From assembly GCA_949825045.1 (NCBI GenBank), contig OX463816.1, positions 18,983,243 to 19,047,242 on the forward strand: a stretch of DNA of 64,000 nucleotides, written 5' to 3'. This DNA is from Argyresthia goedartella. Its lineage: Eukaryota; Arthropoda; Insecta; Lepidoptera; Argyresthiidae. Shown one piece after another: positions 52,523 to 62,141 of this stretch; position 1 is the stretch's first letter; each line of letters starts with the position of its first letter. The notes under the pieces are model-generated. The model did no database searches and was not told the origin of the DNA. It saw nothing but the letters and a program-made list of their open reading frames with translations. A program made the position numbers and the translations under genes.

Positions 52523-55500
52523 TCATCGTCTTTGATTGTCTGTAGGTGGTACACTTATTTCTTTCTCACTGAACGTAGTCTTGAAAAGAATAGGCGAAGT
52601 GCCACGAGCTATTTTAACACTTTTTAGGGTGGAGCCCTGATTATTCGAACTACGAGGGCCAACACTAGATTTTGCTTTTTGCTCACACACACTAGGCTCG
52701 ATGTGCCTGTCACAGACACTGCTGATGATGGCGGGCGCGGCGGCGGCGGCGGCGGCGGCGGGCGGTTGAGGAGCCTCCGCCCGCGCCCGGCCGCGCGCCT
52801 GCACGCGCCGGCACGCGTAGAGCACGCATGCGACTCCTCCAGCTCCAACCACAACATATATTGCTGCATATTGATGAACGTCGTGGTATGACAGTCTCTC
52901 TGACAGCTGTGGGCTCTCCTTCATCTGCTTGATCTGCTCACTGATTTCTTTCAGGTTTTGCTCCCGACTATTGTCATCTTCTGTTTCATTATAGATCGGT
53001 ATGGAGACATTGATGATATGATTAATTTCTGCTATTTTTGGAAAGTCTATTTCAGAATGAGTCTTGATTTCATTCGTCATTTGGTTATGTGAGTAGGTAG
53101 TAAAATGTTCCCCTTTGATAACACATCCATGACCTATAGTCATAATGCCAACTTCGCTGAGTCGCTCGGCGGTAATCTGACGCTCGCACATTATCTTGAC
53201 GGTATATTGTTTGCAGCAGAAATAAAAATACATGTTGATATTATTTAATTCAGACCACTGATTTTCGCATTCTTTGGTGAATACCTCGCATCTGTTTAAA
53301 TCTTTATCAATTTGGCAAAGACTTGAGTCTGATTTGATTTGATAAATTGTGTTCTGTAGATGGCACAGATACGTGTCCCCGACCATACTGTGACTGCATG
53401 TCTGTATTTCGTTGATTGATAAGGGCAGATACGTATCCTTTGATAAATTGATCGCTAAGTGATCTGCAACTGGCTTGATATAATTCATCTTTCCATTGAC
53501 TTGCTGCGGTACTGAGAACACCCTGTATAATTCGTAGGTGTCTCGATTGATAAGTGGAATACGGATCTCAAATATGACGTATTGCCGAGTTATTCTTGCT
53601 TTTACTTTGAGTAATCCATATACTTTGTGCATATCTGTTTGTAAATTGCTGATCGGGAGGGAGAGATCCTTTGATAATTGTCTTGATATAATGTCGAACT
53701 CCTCTTCAAGTTGGTTTACACTGATTAAATTAATGCTGAGTTGTCCATGATATACGTCTGTGATAGTATCAAGTAAGGTATGCTGAATACTCTTAATTTT
53801 TTGTAGCATGTTGTTTGCTATGATAACTGATAAGATGAAGTCATTTGTGGACGAGACGTCTTGAATCTGCTTGTTCATAGAATTTTCCAAATTATTTAGA
53901 CGTTGGTTGATGATTTTGTGTTGTTTGTTCATGACTTCCTCTGTCCTTTTCAGGAAATTAAATTCAGCTTCAACCACAGATGTTTGATTCTTCCATAGTT
54001 GAAACAAATGCTTTTGATTGTCTCGGACGAGTGTGATATCTTTTTGATAGTCTTCCGCGAATTGTTGATCTAATACGCCGAAGAGGCTACGTGCGACGTA
54101 GCCGACACCGTTGATAAGCCCACGCCTTTGTCTGGCGTGTGTCTCTGATTCTTGCTGACTGGTCATAACACGGTTGTTGTACTCAAGTTCACTACAGTCG
54201 TGACGTAGTTGCGATAAGACTGTGTCGCAATGTTCGTGTTCTTGTACTGAACAGATGTTATTTAGATATTTTGAATATTTGCTGAGTGCTGTTATTCCTT
54301 CTTGATAGGGCGTCGTGTCGTAGTAGACGATGAGTTTCCATTCATCTCGTACGAGTTGTATGTTTGATATTTTGTCGAAGTATAAACCTTGACTTTGATT
54401 AAGTGATTTGATGTTTGTTGATAAACACTGCGAAGTGGTGATAGTCGCCATTAAGAAGAGAAATGATATTAACATCGATATGAAATTTGATTTCTTCTTG
54501 CGACATGACCTTATAGGTCTGCTTTTAGCTTGCTTGGCGTCTTTTCGATCTTCTCCGTTTTTGCTTTGATTGATACATGGTATATTTGATTCCGACGAGG
54601 TAGGTAGAATGGACAATTTGATGATAGGCCGTTTCATTACACCGTTTTTCGTTCGTAGCGTCACAACCCTGACGTAGCCGTCCTTTCCCGGGTGTAGCTC
54701 AATGACTCTTCCTAAAGCCCACTTGCCGGCCGGTAAGTTAGCGTCATGTATTAGAACGATGTCATCGATTTTGATGTTGTCTTTTGCTTGTTTCCATTTG
54801 CTTTTTGTTGTGATTTGTGAAAGATACTCGGTGCGCCACCTTTTCCAAATATCTTCGAATATTTTCTGCGCTAACTGCCACCTTGTTCTTTCGTCTCTTT
54901 CCGTTTCGATGATAGTTAACGTAGGTCCATTTGTTAAAAAGTGTGCTGGTGTTAGATAATTTAGATCCTCTGGGTCTTCTGATAACGGACACAGAGGCCT
55001 GGTATTGAGACATGCTTCTAACTGTGCTAATAACGTCGAAAATTCTTCATACGTTAATTTTTGCTCGCCGATGACTCGTTTAAGGTGGTATTTGAGACTC
55101 TTCACCGCGGCTTCCCAAATTCCACCTGCTGACGGCCATGATGGCGCTATAAAGTGCCATGTGATCTCCATTTCATTGATTTCTGCTAAGAACTCATTGT
55201 TGATGATTTCTTTAAGATTGATCTGTTCTCGTTGCAATGTCCTGCTTGCTCCCAAAAAGTTCGTCCCATTGTCGCTATGAATGTGACGTGGTGTACCTTT
55301 GCGAGCTGATAGTCTTCTGATTGCTGCTAAGAATGCTGAGGACGTTAAGTCTGAGACTAACTCCAGGTGAACTGCTTTTGTCACCATGCACACAAACACT
55401 GCAACATAGCCCTTAGAGGTTCGGGCTGCTCTACCTCTATTTGATCTTATTTCCACATGACCGGTGAAGTCAACCCCTGTGTGGTGGAATGGGCGAGAAG

Positions 55501-58500
55501 GGTTGATTCTCTCTTCCGGTAGGTCACCCATTATCTGTTGATGCTTACTCGGATCATGTCTCCTACACTTCACACAGCAGCGGAGTCGTTTTTTGGTTGC
55601 TCTGTTACCTCCAATGATCCAATATGTTTGGCGAAGCGTTGATAATGTTAGCCGTGCTCCACCGTGGAAGGTAATCTTGTGACTGTAATCGATCAACAAG
55701 TCCGTTAAACGACCGCCGTGCGGAATGATGATGGGATGTTTCATGTCTTCATTGATGCTTGCGTTATTGAGCCTTCCTCCGACCCTCAGAAGACCTTGCT
55801 TGTCTAGTATCGGTGTCAGATTCAATAACTTGCTTTTTGCGTGCACCTTGCCACATTTGTTGATATTTTCAATATCTTCTGAAAACTCTGATTGCTGAAT
55901 GTGTTTGATAATCTTAATTTTTGCTTGACGTAATTCTTGAAGCGAGAGGTAAGGCAGCTTCAGATTACATTTATCTTTTGATAAAACGCGTAGTATCCAC
56001 GCTAGTACACGTACTGCTCGTGTATAAGTGCAATTTTTGCTGAGTATCGCACCGATGATGTCATCACATCTACTCGTATACGTAGTAGTTGTGACGTTGA
56101 TTTGTTTCGTTTGCTTTTGTTCCTTATCAGTGACGTAGACCGGCGGCGGCTCTTGTTTTGATTCCTTGCTGAATGATGCTAACCACGACGGACCATGCCA
56201 CCACAAGGGGTGCTCTTTGAGCTGTGTTGCTGTGATTCCTCGGCTGGCGCAGTCTGCTGGGTTTTCGCTTGATTTTACGTACCGCCAGCAGTCTTTAGGC
56301 ATTATTTCTGTTATCTGCCTAACTCTGTTTGCTACAAATGGTTTCCAACGGCCTGGGTCGCCTTGGAGCCAGCCCAAGACTGCTGTTGAATCTGACCATC
56401 CGAATAGCTTCATATTATGTCCAACTAGTGCTTGTTGAACTTTGCTCATTAACTTTGATAATAATAATGCTCCACTGAGCTCCAAACGTGGAAGTGATGT
56501 TTCCTTGTTTACTGGGACAAGTCTTGATTTTGCTGCTACGAGGACGACGGATACTTGATTATTATTTCCATTTGATATTCTGCTGTATATGACACATGCG
56601 TAGGCTTTTGTTGATGAGTCACAATAGCCATGCAGTTCAATTTTTTCGTTCTCGTGACATCCCAACCATCTCTGGATTTTATATTGATTTATGTTGTCTA
56701 AATCTGCTTTAATTTTTATCCACTCGGAAATTATTTCCGTCGGTAGACATTCATCCCATTGTAAGTTGGCCAACCAAACATTTTGGAAAAGTAGCTTCAG
56801 TTTTGTAGTAACCGGTGAAAGCCACCCCAATGGATCAAATAGTTTGGAGATATCTGATAAAAGTGATCGCTTGGTCGGTTTTTCTGATGGGGATTTATTG
56901 ATTTTTGATAAAAATGTAAATTGATCTGATATCGGATTCCAACGCAGTCCAAGTGTTTTGGTTGATTCTACCTGCTTGAAGTCGAATAATGATTGACTGC
57001 CTTGGCTCTTGCTCACGCCTTCCAGTAGCAATTGATTGTTGGAGGTCCATTTTCTCAAATTAAATCCTCCTGATGCTAGTAACTGGATTAGATCAGTCTG
57101 TAATTGCTTTGCTGATACGAGGGAATGACTACCGCTAAGTAGGTCATCCATGTAAAAACATTCCTCTAACACCTTTCCGGCTGGACTCTCTGTGTATTTG
57201 TGACCTTCGTCACTTGCTAATTGCTTCAAAGTCATCATAGCTAAGAAAGGGGCTGATTTGGTGCCGTATGTCACCGTTGACAGCTGGTATTCCCGAAGGG
57301 TTTGCTCTGGTGCATCCCTCCAGATGATTTTTTGATATTTTTGATCTTCTGGGTGAATGTTAATCATTCTAAACATCTTCTCAACGTCTGCTGTGTAGGC
57401 GTATTCATATTGTCTCCAGCGTAAAATTAAAGACTGTAAATCTTGCTGCAAGTTCGGCCCGCGAGACATCAAGTCATTTAGACTGTACCCCGTGGAAGTT
57501 TTCGCCGATGCGTTGAACACTACGCGCAGTGACGTAGTTGACGAATCCTCGCGTCGCACACAGTGGTGCGGTAAGTAACAGTTAGGTGTCTCGTTACTTG
57601 TGCATTTGCGCATGTGACCTAGATCTTCGTATTCGTTGATAAATAATTTATAATCGTTGAATGTATTTTTCTGCTTGCTGAATTTCCGTTCTAGTTGCCG
57701 AAACTGTGCCACTGCCATTGGCTTCGAGACTCTCAGATTTTCAACATAATCTGATCTAAACGGAATTTTAACCACGTAGCGAACGTCATCTTGGCGCGTA
57801 GTTGTTTTTTGATAAAATGAGACACATTGCTGCTCATCTGATGATAAAATGATACTTTCGGGCTCCGAGATGTCTTCTATCTCCCAGAACTTTTTGATTT
57901 CATCCACGTTGTTGAGGACGACATTGCAATGAAACGTTTTCGCGTTTCCGCATAGAATCCATCCGAGGCGCGTTTGCTGCGCTATCGGTAAGTTTTGATC
58001 TGCTCTGATAATGCCTCCCAGTATGATAGAGGAATAAACGTCTGCTCCCAATAATATGTCAACGGGCCGACTGACGTTAAACTCTGGGTCAGCCAGTTGA
58101 ATGTTTTCCAAATGATTCCATGACGGCTTTGGGAATGATTGGTTTGGTAAATGATTGATCAAATTTTTCATGATAAACGCTTCCGTGCTGAAGCTGTATT
58201 CATTGTTTTTTGCTGTACACACGACCCTCATGACACCGCGACATTTGCTCTCTTTTGCCCCGACTCCAAAGATCACTCCCTTGCTTCGCTGCCGAGGTAG
58301 ACCTAACCTTTGTGCTGCGTTTTCGGTGATCAGTGACGTCTGCGAACCTTGATCTATAAGCGCGCGCATTTTATGATAAGATCCGTCTGCTGCTTGTATC
58401 TTGATCTGAGCAGTTGCTAGGAGAATTTCTGATAAATTATCATGCGATACGTGATTGCTGTTGTTGCTACGACGTTGCTGGTTATTGGTGTCTTTCTTTG

Positions 58501-60121
58501 ATGATGTGTTTTGTGCCGCATGATGGTTTTTTGAATAAGTGTCGCATAAAACGCTGTTGTGATTTCCGTCACACTGTCGGCATCTTTTCTTCGAATAACA
58601 TTCATTTCCATTATGATTGAATAAACAATTTTTGCATAAATTTAATTTCGCAACTGTATTTCGCTTCGCGTCCGGTTGTAATTCGAGAAACTTGTTGCAA
58701 TGGTAAATGCCGTGATTGAAACTGCATAGAGGGCATTTAATTGAGGTCGAATGGTAACTTTTGTTCGGTTTTGATGCTTTTTGGTAATTGTTAAATGATT
58801 TATTTTGCGACGGTTTTTGATAATTTTTGCTGATATCTTGCTGTGGAAGTGGAAACTTTTTTGATGCTTCTTGCTGGCGTGTTTCCAAGGACGTAAACTT
58901 TTTCTGGAGGAAATCTAGAAGATCCTTTAGTATGGGTAACTCTCTCGGTCTCTCCAGGGAGTCGTCATAGTCTTGATTTGTGTCAGGATCCAATTTCTTC
59001 CCTAGAATGTTGACGATTATTGGGTCCCAGTTTGCTATATCTGCACCCAAGTACTTGATAGCATTCAGACACTCATTCGTAGTGTCATGAATTTTCTTGA
59101 TATGCTCAGCTGATTGATGCTGCGAAGTGGGCAATGCTAAGATGATATCAATGTGAGAGTTGACAATTCTTTTGATGTTGTCATATCTGCCTTTTAAGAG
59201 ATCCCAACAGACTGAATAGTTGTCTGAGCTGATGGGGAGATGTTGGAGTAACCTGTCAGCTTCACCTTGCATCTTGCTCTTCAGAAATTGCATTTTCTGG
59301 GCGTTCGACATTGAACGGTTGTTGTGGATAGCTTCATTGAAAAGGTCTTTGAACGAGTTCCACTGATGAAAACTCCCGCTGAAAGTTGGTATGTCGATCT
59401 TCGGTGTTGTCTTGTCTCGGTGAGTGACCTCCCACATCCTCTTGCTGATTGTCTTCTTTGCTTGAAGGTACATTTTTTCGTTTTTGATGAATGATTGCTC
59501 GTACTCCAAATTATCTTCATACAAATCGCTGTCGATTTCCCAGTGTGTGGTATCGATGGTGGCCCAGCGTTTGTTTAAAGTATGCAGAGCATCTTCGAAT
59601 TCCCACTTTGATCCTAAGTTTTCAAGGTCCAGATTGCATATAGTGCGAGAGAACGCCTTGAAGTTACTTTGTTGCTTGCGCAAGTTTTCCTCCAGCTTGC
59701 TGGCACTCCCTTTTGATACGAGAGTTGGAGGAGGGTGACTTGAAGTCGATGCTTGATTATTGATTGTTTGATACTGATCTTGTTGCTCAGGAAGCGGATT
59801 TTCTTCGGTCTCCTGAAACTGATCTTCGCTCCATAGAGGCTGTTTTTCTTTACCATAACTCAAAAAGATCTTCTTGATGTCATTGTAGAGATTTAAAGTT
59901 GATTGATATTGATTTTCCGTGAAGTACTTGTCCGTTCTTTTGTCGGATTCGCAAAGCTTGATATGATTTTGCTGAAACTCTTGCCAATACGAATCCAAAG
60001 TGGACAGTCGCCTCTTGATATGAGCAGGGGTTTTGCGATCTGGCCCATCTTTATTGAAATTAATAAGCTGTCGCTCTATTTGATCCCCAATTTGATTTTG
60101 TATTGCTATAAGATCCTCCAT
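52523..60121 (-). CDS. Gag-Pol-Env polyprotein of BEL/Pao element, 2532 residues
   Basis: Domains in order: gag with a DUF1759-like region (about 245-350); Cys/His zinc-binding region (about 463-530); aspartic protease LIDQGSQTS (about 585-595); RT with YMDD at 990-993; RNase H with SDSTAVLGWL and the ENPADCASRG signature; integrase zinc domain (about 1485-1520) and core with catalytic contexts GVDFTG (about 1551), HSDNGTNF (about 1618) and GIWEAAV (about 1672); DUF5641-like domain (about 1740-1830). The frame then enters an envelope without a stop: a signal-like hydrophobic segment (about 1880-1900), a dibasic RQRR cleavage site (about 1997-2000) followed by a Gly-rich hydrophobic segment as in insect errantivirus and baculovirus F-type fusion proteins, Asn-glycosylation sites, a membrane anchor (about 2417-2440), and a basic tail with a poly-Ala run. 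No lesion seen. How Env would be released from a fused polyprotein is not evident; splicing or proteolysis are both possible. Confidence 0.92.
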   Translation of the reverse strand: MEDLIAIQNQIGDQIERQLINFNKDGPDRKTPAHIKRRLSTLDSYWQEFQQNHIKLCESDKRTDKYFTENQYQSTLNLYNDIKKIFLSYGKEKQPLWSEDQFQETEENPLPEQQDQYQTINNQASTSSHPPPTLVSKGSASKLEENLRKQQSNFKAFSRTICNLDLENLGSKWEFEDALHTLNKRWATIDTTHWEIDSDLYEDNLEYEQSFIKNEKMYLQAKKTISKRMWEVTHRDKTTPKIDIPTFSGSFHQWNSFKDLFNEAIHNNRSMSNAQKMQFLKSKMQGEADRLLQHLPISSDNYSVCWDLLKGRYDNIKRIVNSHIDIILALPTSQHQSAEHIKKIHDTTNECLNAIKYLGADIANWDPIIVNILGKKLDPDTNQDYDDSLERPRELPILKDLLDFLQKKFTSLETRQQEASKKFPLPQQDISKNYQKPSQNKSFNNYQKASKPNKSYHSTSIKCPLCSFNHGIYHCNKFLELQPDAKRNTVAKLNLCKNCLFNHNGNECYSKKRCRQCDGNHNSVLCDTYSKNHHAAQNTSSKKDTNNQQRRSNNSNHVSHDNLSEILLATAQIKIQAADGSYHKMRALIDQGSQTSLITENAAQRLGLPRQRSKGVIFGVGAKESKCRGVMRVVCTAKNNEYSFSTEAFIMKNLINHLPNQSFPKPSWNHLENIQLADPEFNVSRPVDILLGADVYSSIILGGIIRADQNLPIAQQTRLGWILCGNAKTFHCNVVLNNVDEIKKFWEIEDISEPESIILSSDEQQCVSFYQKTTTRQDDVRYVVKIPFRSDYVENLRVSKPMAVAQFRQLERKFSKQKNTFNDYKLFINEYEDLGHMRKCTSNETPNCYLPHHCVRREDSSTTSLRVVFNASAKTSTGYSLNDLMSRGPNLQQDLQSLILRWRQYEYAYTADVEKMFRMINIHPEDQKYQKIIWRDAPEQTLREYQLSTVTYGTKSAPFLAMMTLKQLASDEGHKYTESPAGKVLEECFYMDDLLSGSHSLVSAKQLQTDLIQLLASGGFNLRKWTSNNQLLLEGVSKSQGSQSLFDFKQVESTKTLGLRWNPISDQFTFLSKINKSPSEKPTKRSLLSDISKLFDPLGWLSPVTTKLKLLFQNVWLANLQWDECLPTEIISEWIKIKADLDNINQYKIQRWLGCHENEKIELHGYCDSSTKAYACVIYSRISNGNNNQVSVVLVAAKSRLVPVNKETSLPRLELSGALLLSKLMSKVQQALVGHNMKLFGWSDSTAVLGWLQGDPGRWKPFVANRVRQITEIMPKDCWRYVKSSENPADCASRGITATQLKEHPLWWHGPSWLASFSKESKQEPPPVYVTDKEQKQTKQINVTTTTYTSRCDDIIGAILSKNCTYTRAVRVLAWILRVLSKDKCNLKLPYLSLQELRQAKIKIIKHIQQSEFSEDIENINKCGKVHAKSKLLNLTPILDKQGLLRVGGRLNNASINEDMKHPIIIPHGGRLTDLLIDYSHKITFHGGARLTLSTLRQTYWIIGGNRATKKRLRCCVKCRRHDPSKHQQIMGDLPEERINPSRPFHHTGVDFTGHVEIRSNRGRAARTSKGYVAVFVCMVTKAVHLELVSDLTSSAFLAAIRRLSARKGTPRHIHSDNGTNFLGASRTLQREQINLKEIINNEFLAEINEMEITWHFIAPSWPSAGGIWEAAVKSLKYHLKRVIGEQKLTYEEFSTLLAQLEACLNTRPLCPLSEDPEDLNYLTPAHFLTNGPTLTIIETERDERTRWQLAQKIFEDIWKRWRTEYLSQITTKSKWKQAKDNIKIDDIVLIHDANLPAGKWALGRVIELHPGKDGYVRVVTLRTKNGVMKRPIIKLSILPTSSESNIPCINQSKNGEDRKDAKQAKSRPIRSCRKKKSNFISMLISFLFLMATITTSQCLSTNIKSLNQSQGLYFDKISNIQLVRDEWKLIVYYDTTPYQEGITALSKYSKYLNNICSVQEHEHCDTVLSQLRHDCSELEYNNRVMTSQQESETHARQRRGLINGVGYVARSLFGVLDQQFAEDYQKDITLVRDNQKHLFQLWKNQTSVVEAEFNFLKRTEEVMNKQHKIINQRLNNLENSMNKQIQDVSSTNDFILSVIIANNMLQKIKSIQHTLLDTITDVYHGQLSINLISVNQLEEEFDIISRQLSKDLSLPISNLQTDMHKVYGLLKVKARITRQYVIFEIRIPLINRDTYELYRVFSVPQQVNGKMNYIKPVADHLAINLSKDTYLPLSINEIQTCSHSMVGDTYLCHLQNTIYQIKSDSSLCQIDKDLNRCEVFTKECENQWSELNNINMYFYFCCKQYTVKIMCERQITAERLSEVGIMTIGHGCVIKGEHFTTYSHNQMTNEIKTHSEIDFPKIAEINHIINVSIPIYNETEDDNSREQNLKEISEQIKQMKESPQLSERLSYHDVHQYAAIYVVVGAGGVACVLYACRRVQARGRARAEAPQPPAAAAAAAAPAIISSVCDRHIEPSVCEQKAKSSVGPRSSNNQGSTLKSVKIARGTSPILFKTTFSEKEISVPPTDNQRR

Positions 60122-60464
60122 ATTGATAGTTGATTGATAAAAAGGAAAGATCTCACTTGATTGATATTGATGAGAAGTCCTGTTGACCGGTCAGGACTGC
60201 TGGTTTGATACGTAGCCCCGCTGATGATGCAGGACAGCCGCTGATATGCCTGACTGACTAGTCAAGGCTGATGATGATTGCTGACAAAGTAGCTTGGCGG
60301 CTATGCCAACTACTCTGCCTGATAAATCCTTAGTGAGGGAACTGTATATTCACACACAAGGTTGCTGTAGCCAACCCACACACACGAAACACAGTCGGTT
60401 ATTTTTCACTTCAGTATTCCGCGATATGGACCCGCTTGTTCGAAAGCTCGAAGGACCTTAAAGA
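60122..60464 (-). other. 5' leader of envelope-bearing BEL/Pao
   Basis: Between the 5' LTR and the start codon. Dense in TTGAT/TGATGA motifs and short imperfect repeats. The sequence after the LTR (element strand TCTTTAAGGTCCTTCGAGC) should contain the primer-binding site, but I cannot assign a tRNA. Confidence 0.55.
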
Positions 60465-60696
60465 TGTACGGGTTTTAACCGTACGCTCTTGTTATTGATG
60501 ATGATTGATAATTGATAAGAGTTTGTAGTGTAAAGGTTTTATATTGATTTAGAACAATTACAGAAATGCTATGATAAATGATAGACTGCAGTGAGCCACG
60601 CGGAGCTCTTGCTGTCCGAACGTGAACTGATTTGAGTGGAACGACAAGCGGCCGCGCAGGACTGCTGAATAGGGAAAATGTGCGGTGTCCCGTACA
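60465..60696 (-). repeat. 5' LTR of envelope-bearing BEL/Pao
   Basis: 232 bp, matching 52079-52310. Followed by GTTAC (60697-60701), the target duplication. Confidence 0.93.
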
Positions 60697-61074
60697 GTTA
60701 CATTTACCAATTTGTCAAGTGAAATATACCGATCAATAAAGTTAAAATCCGAAGCCAAAATACCAACATTGACATGAGCCGTAAACCGGGTAACATATCC
60801 GCCGGAAAATTTGAACACTCGCCGGGCTACTTGGCCGGCGACTCCCATAGCCAGCGTGGTTCCCACCACAGCGGGTGCCGCAGCAGCTCGCTCGCTGTAG
60901 ATCCGCGCGACGCGACGTCCGCACAGTTCAGTTCAATGGGAACGTGACGCCAAGTAATTTCCACCTTAAGGGAAATTATTTGGGAATCCCGATTGCCTTC
61001 GTACACTTGCAATTTGTGCGGAGGAGTTTTTAACCACGCCAACACAACGGTACTATCACACCAACCTACTATTT
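60697..61074 (-). pseudogene. Old BEL/Pao element: RNase H part
   Basis: Minus strand: DSTVVLAWLKTPPHKLQVYEGNR and VPIELNCADVASRGSTASEL followed by LLRHPLWWE, the RNase H end of a BEL/Pao pol. After a frameshift near 60850, DFNFIDRYISLDKLVNV leads into the piece at 52073. It starts abruptly at about 61074, where a gypsy LTR begins. Confidence 0.85.
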
Positions 61075-61181
61075 TGTATATTTCGATGTCATCTTTGTAG
61101 TAATATAATAATAATATACATGTGTGGGTAGGTGATAAACAATAAATCAGTTCATGTCCGAATGCCTTGTGTTTCACTTCA
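61075..61181 (+). repeat. gypsy 5' LTR, about 107 bp (putative)
   Basis: TGTATATTTCG... to ...GTTTCACTTCA, containing AATAAATCAG (61141-61150). It sits between the old BEL/Pao pol and a primer-binding site. The start is inferred from where BEL/Pao coding stops; no partner LTR is in the window. Confidence 0.55.
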
Positions 61182-61200
61182 TGGTGGCAGCGGTGGGTGA
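61182..61200 (+). other. gypsy primer-binding site
   Basis: TGGTGGCAGCGGTGGGTGA right after the LTR. TGGCAGCGGTGGG resembles the complement of a tRNA-Ser 3' end, as in mag-like elements. Confidence 0.65.
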
Positions 61201-61289
61201 AATTAATCGCTATTTACGGTCGAAAGCAGTTTTAGTGTCAAGAAAACATTAGAATCAATCGAGCTACGGTTAATTACGTGTTGTAAACA

Positions 61290-62141
61290 ATGGAGCACGC
61301 GCGTCCACCAGTAGAACTAGTCCTGCAAGGTAGCCCCGCGAGTCGCGCTGACTCGTGGCGAAAATGGTTGAAGCAGTTTCAAGTGTTTTTAAAGGCCTCT
61401 GGTGTCTACAAAGAGCCGAGTGACGTGCAAGCGAGTTTGTTGATCAATCTTATTGGTCCCGATGGATACGATGTATATTCCACATTTCGGTTCGTGAAAG
61501 AAGAAGAACGCGAAGACATCAACAAACTGATCCAACGTTTCAACGACCATTTTGGGACAAAAACAAACGTGATTATGGTGCGTTTCAAATTCTTTACAAG
61601 AAATCAAGAAGCTGGGGAGAGCGTCGACGAGTACGTCACGGCACTCAAACTTTTGAGTAAAGAGTGTGAATTTGAACACCTCGAAGACGGGTTGCTATAT
61701 GATCGTATTGTGTGTGGCATAACGGACGGCGCGGTGCGAGACCGATTGCTTCGGACGGATGAACTCACTCTTGAGAAGGCAGTGAAAATCTGCCAGTCAA
61801 AAGAATTGTCGAGCGAGGACGGCCGACAGATAGACGGCGTGAAAGGATCTGGTGATGCGGGGAATTCACTGAGCGTGGACGCCGTGTGGTCTCCTCGCGG
61901 CGGTCGGCGCGGGGCGCGCGGTCGGCGGGCAGGCGCGGCGAGCGCCGCCCCCGGCGTTGGCGGCTCGAGCGCGGCGGCGGCTGCCGGGGGCAGCCGGGCT
62001 GCTGCTGACTCACTGCGGTGCTGCATGGCTTGCGGTAGTGCCCACTGTGACGGCAATTCTAATTGTGTGGCTAGGTGTACGAAGTGCTTTTCGTGTGGTG
62101 CAAATGGTCATTATAAAAAGATGTGTGCTATTCATAACGCT
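61290..62141 (+). pseudogene. Ty3/gypsy gag, truncated
   Basis: About 284 residues of gag. Capsid-like helical region at about 15-175 (WRKWLKQFQVFLKASG, LIGPDGYDVYSTF, FNDHFGTK), an Arg/Gly/Ala-rich GC-rich linker (about 205-245), then Cys-rich CCMACGSAHCDG and the zinc knuckle CFSCGANGHYKKMC (about 268-281). The sequence stops resembling gag just after the knuckle, where the next LTR starts; pol is missing from the window. Divergent from the gag at 18252-22211. Confidence 0.8.

Larger units (their letters stand above)
52079..60696 (-). mobile_element. Intact BEL/Pao endogenous retrovirus-like element with envelope
   Basis: 8618 bp with 232-bp LTRs (52079-52310, 60465-60696) in which I found no difference, LTR ends TGTACGGG and CCCGTACA, and a GTTAC duplication (52074-52078, 60697-60701). 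A single 2532-codon frame fills the interior. Identical LTRs and the intact frame indicate very recent insertion. It landed inside an older BEL/Pao pol in the same orientation. With an envelope it fits the retrovirus-like branch of BEL/Pao (the Drosophila roo element is a remembered comparison). Confidence 0.93.

Noticed and set aside
54762..55280. Short frames on both strands within the BEL/Pao pol
   Set aside because: Shadows of the 2532-codon frame, with no independent motifs.
61604..62056. Minus-strand 150-codon frame, Pro/Ala/Arg-rich
   Set aside because: Antisense to the GC-rich gag linker; its composition is explained by the complementary Gly/Arg/Ala codons.
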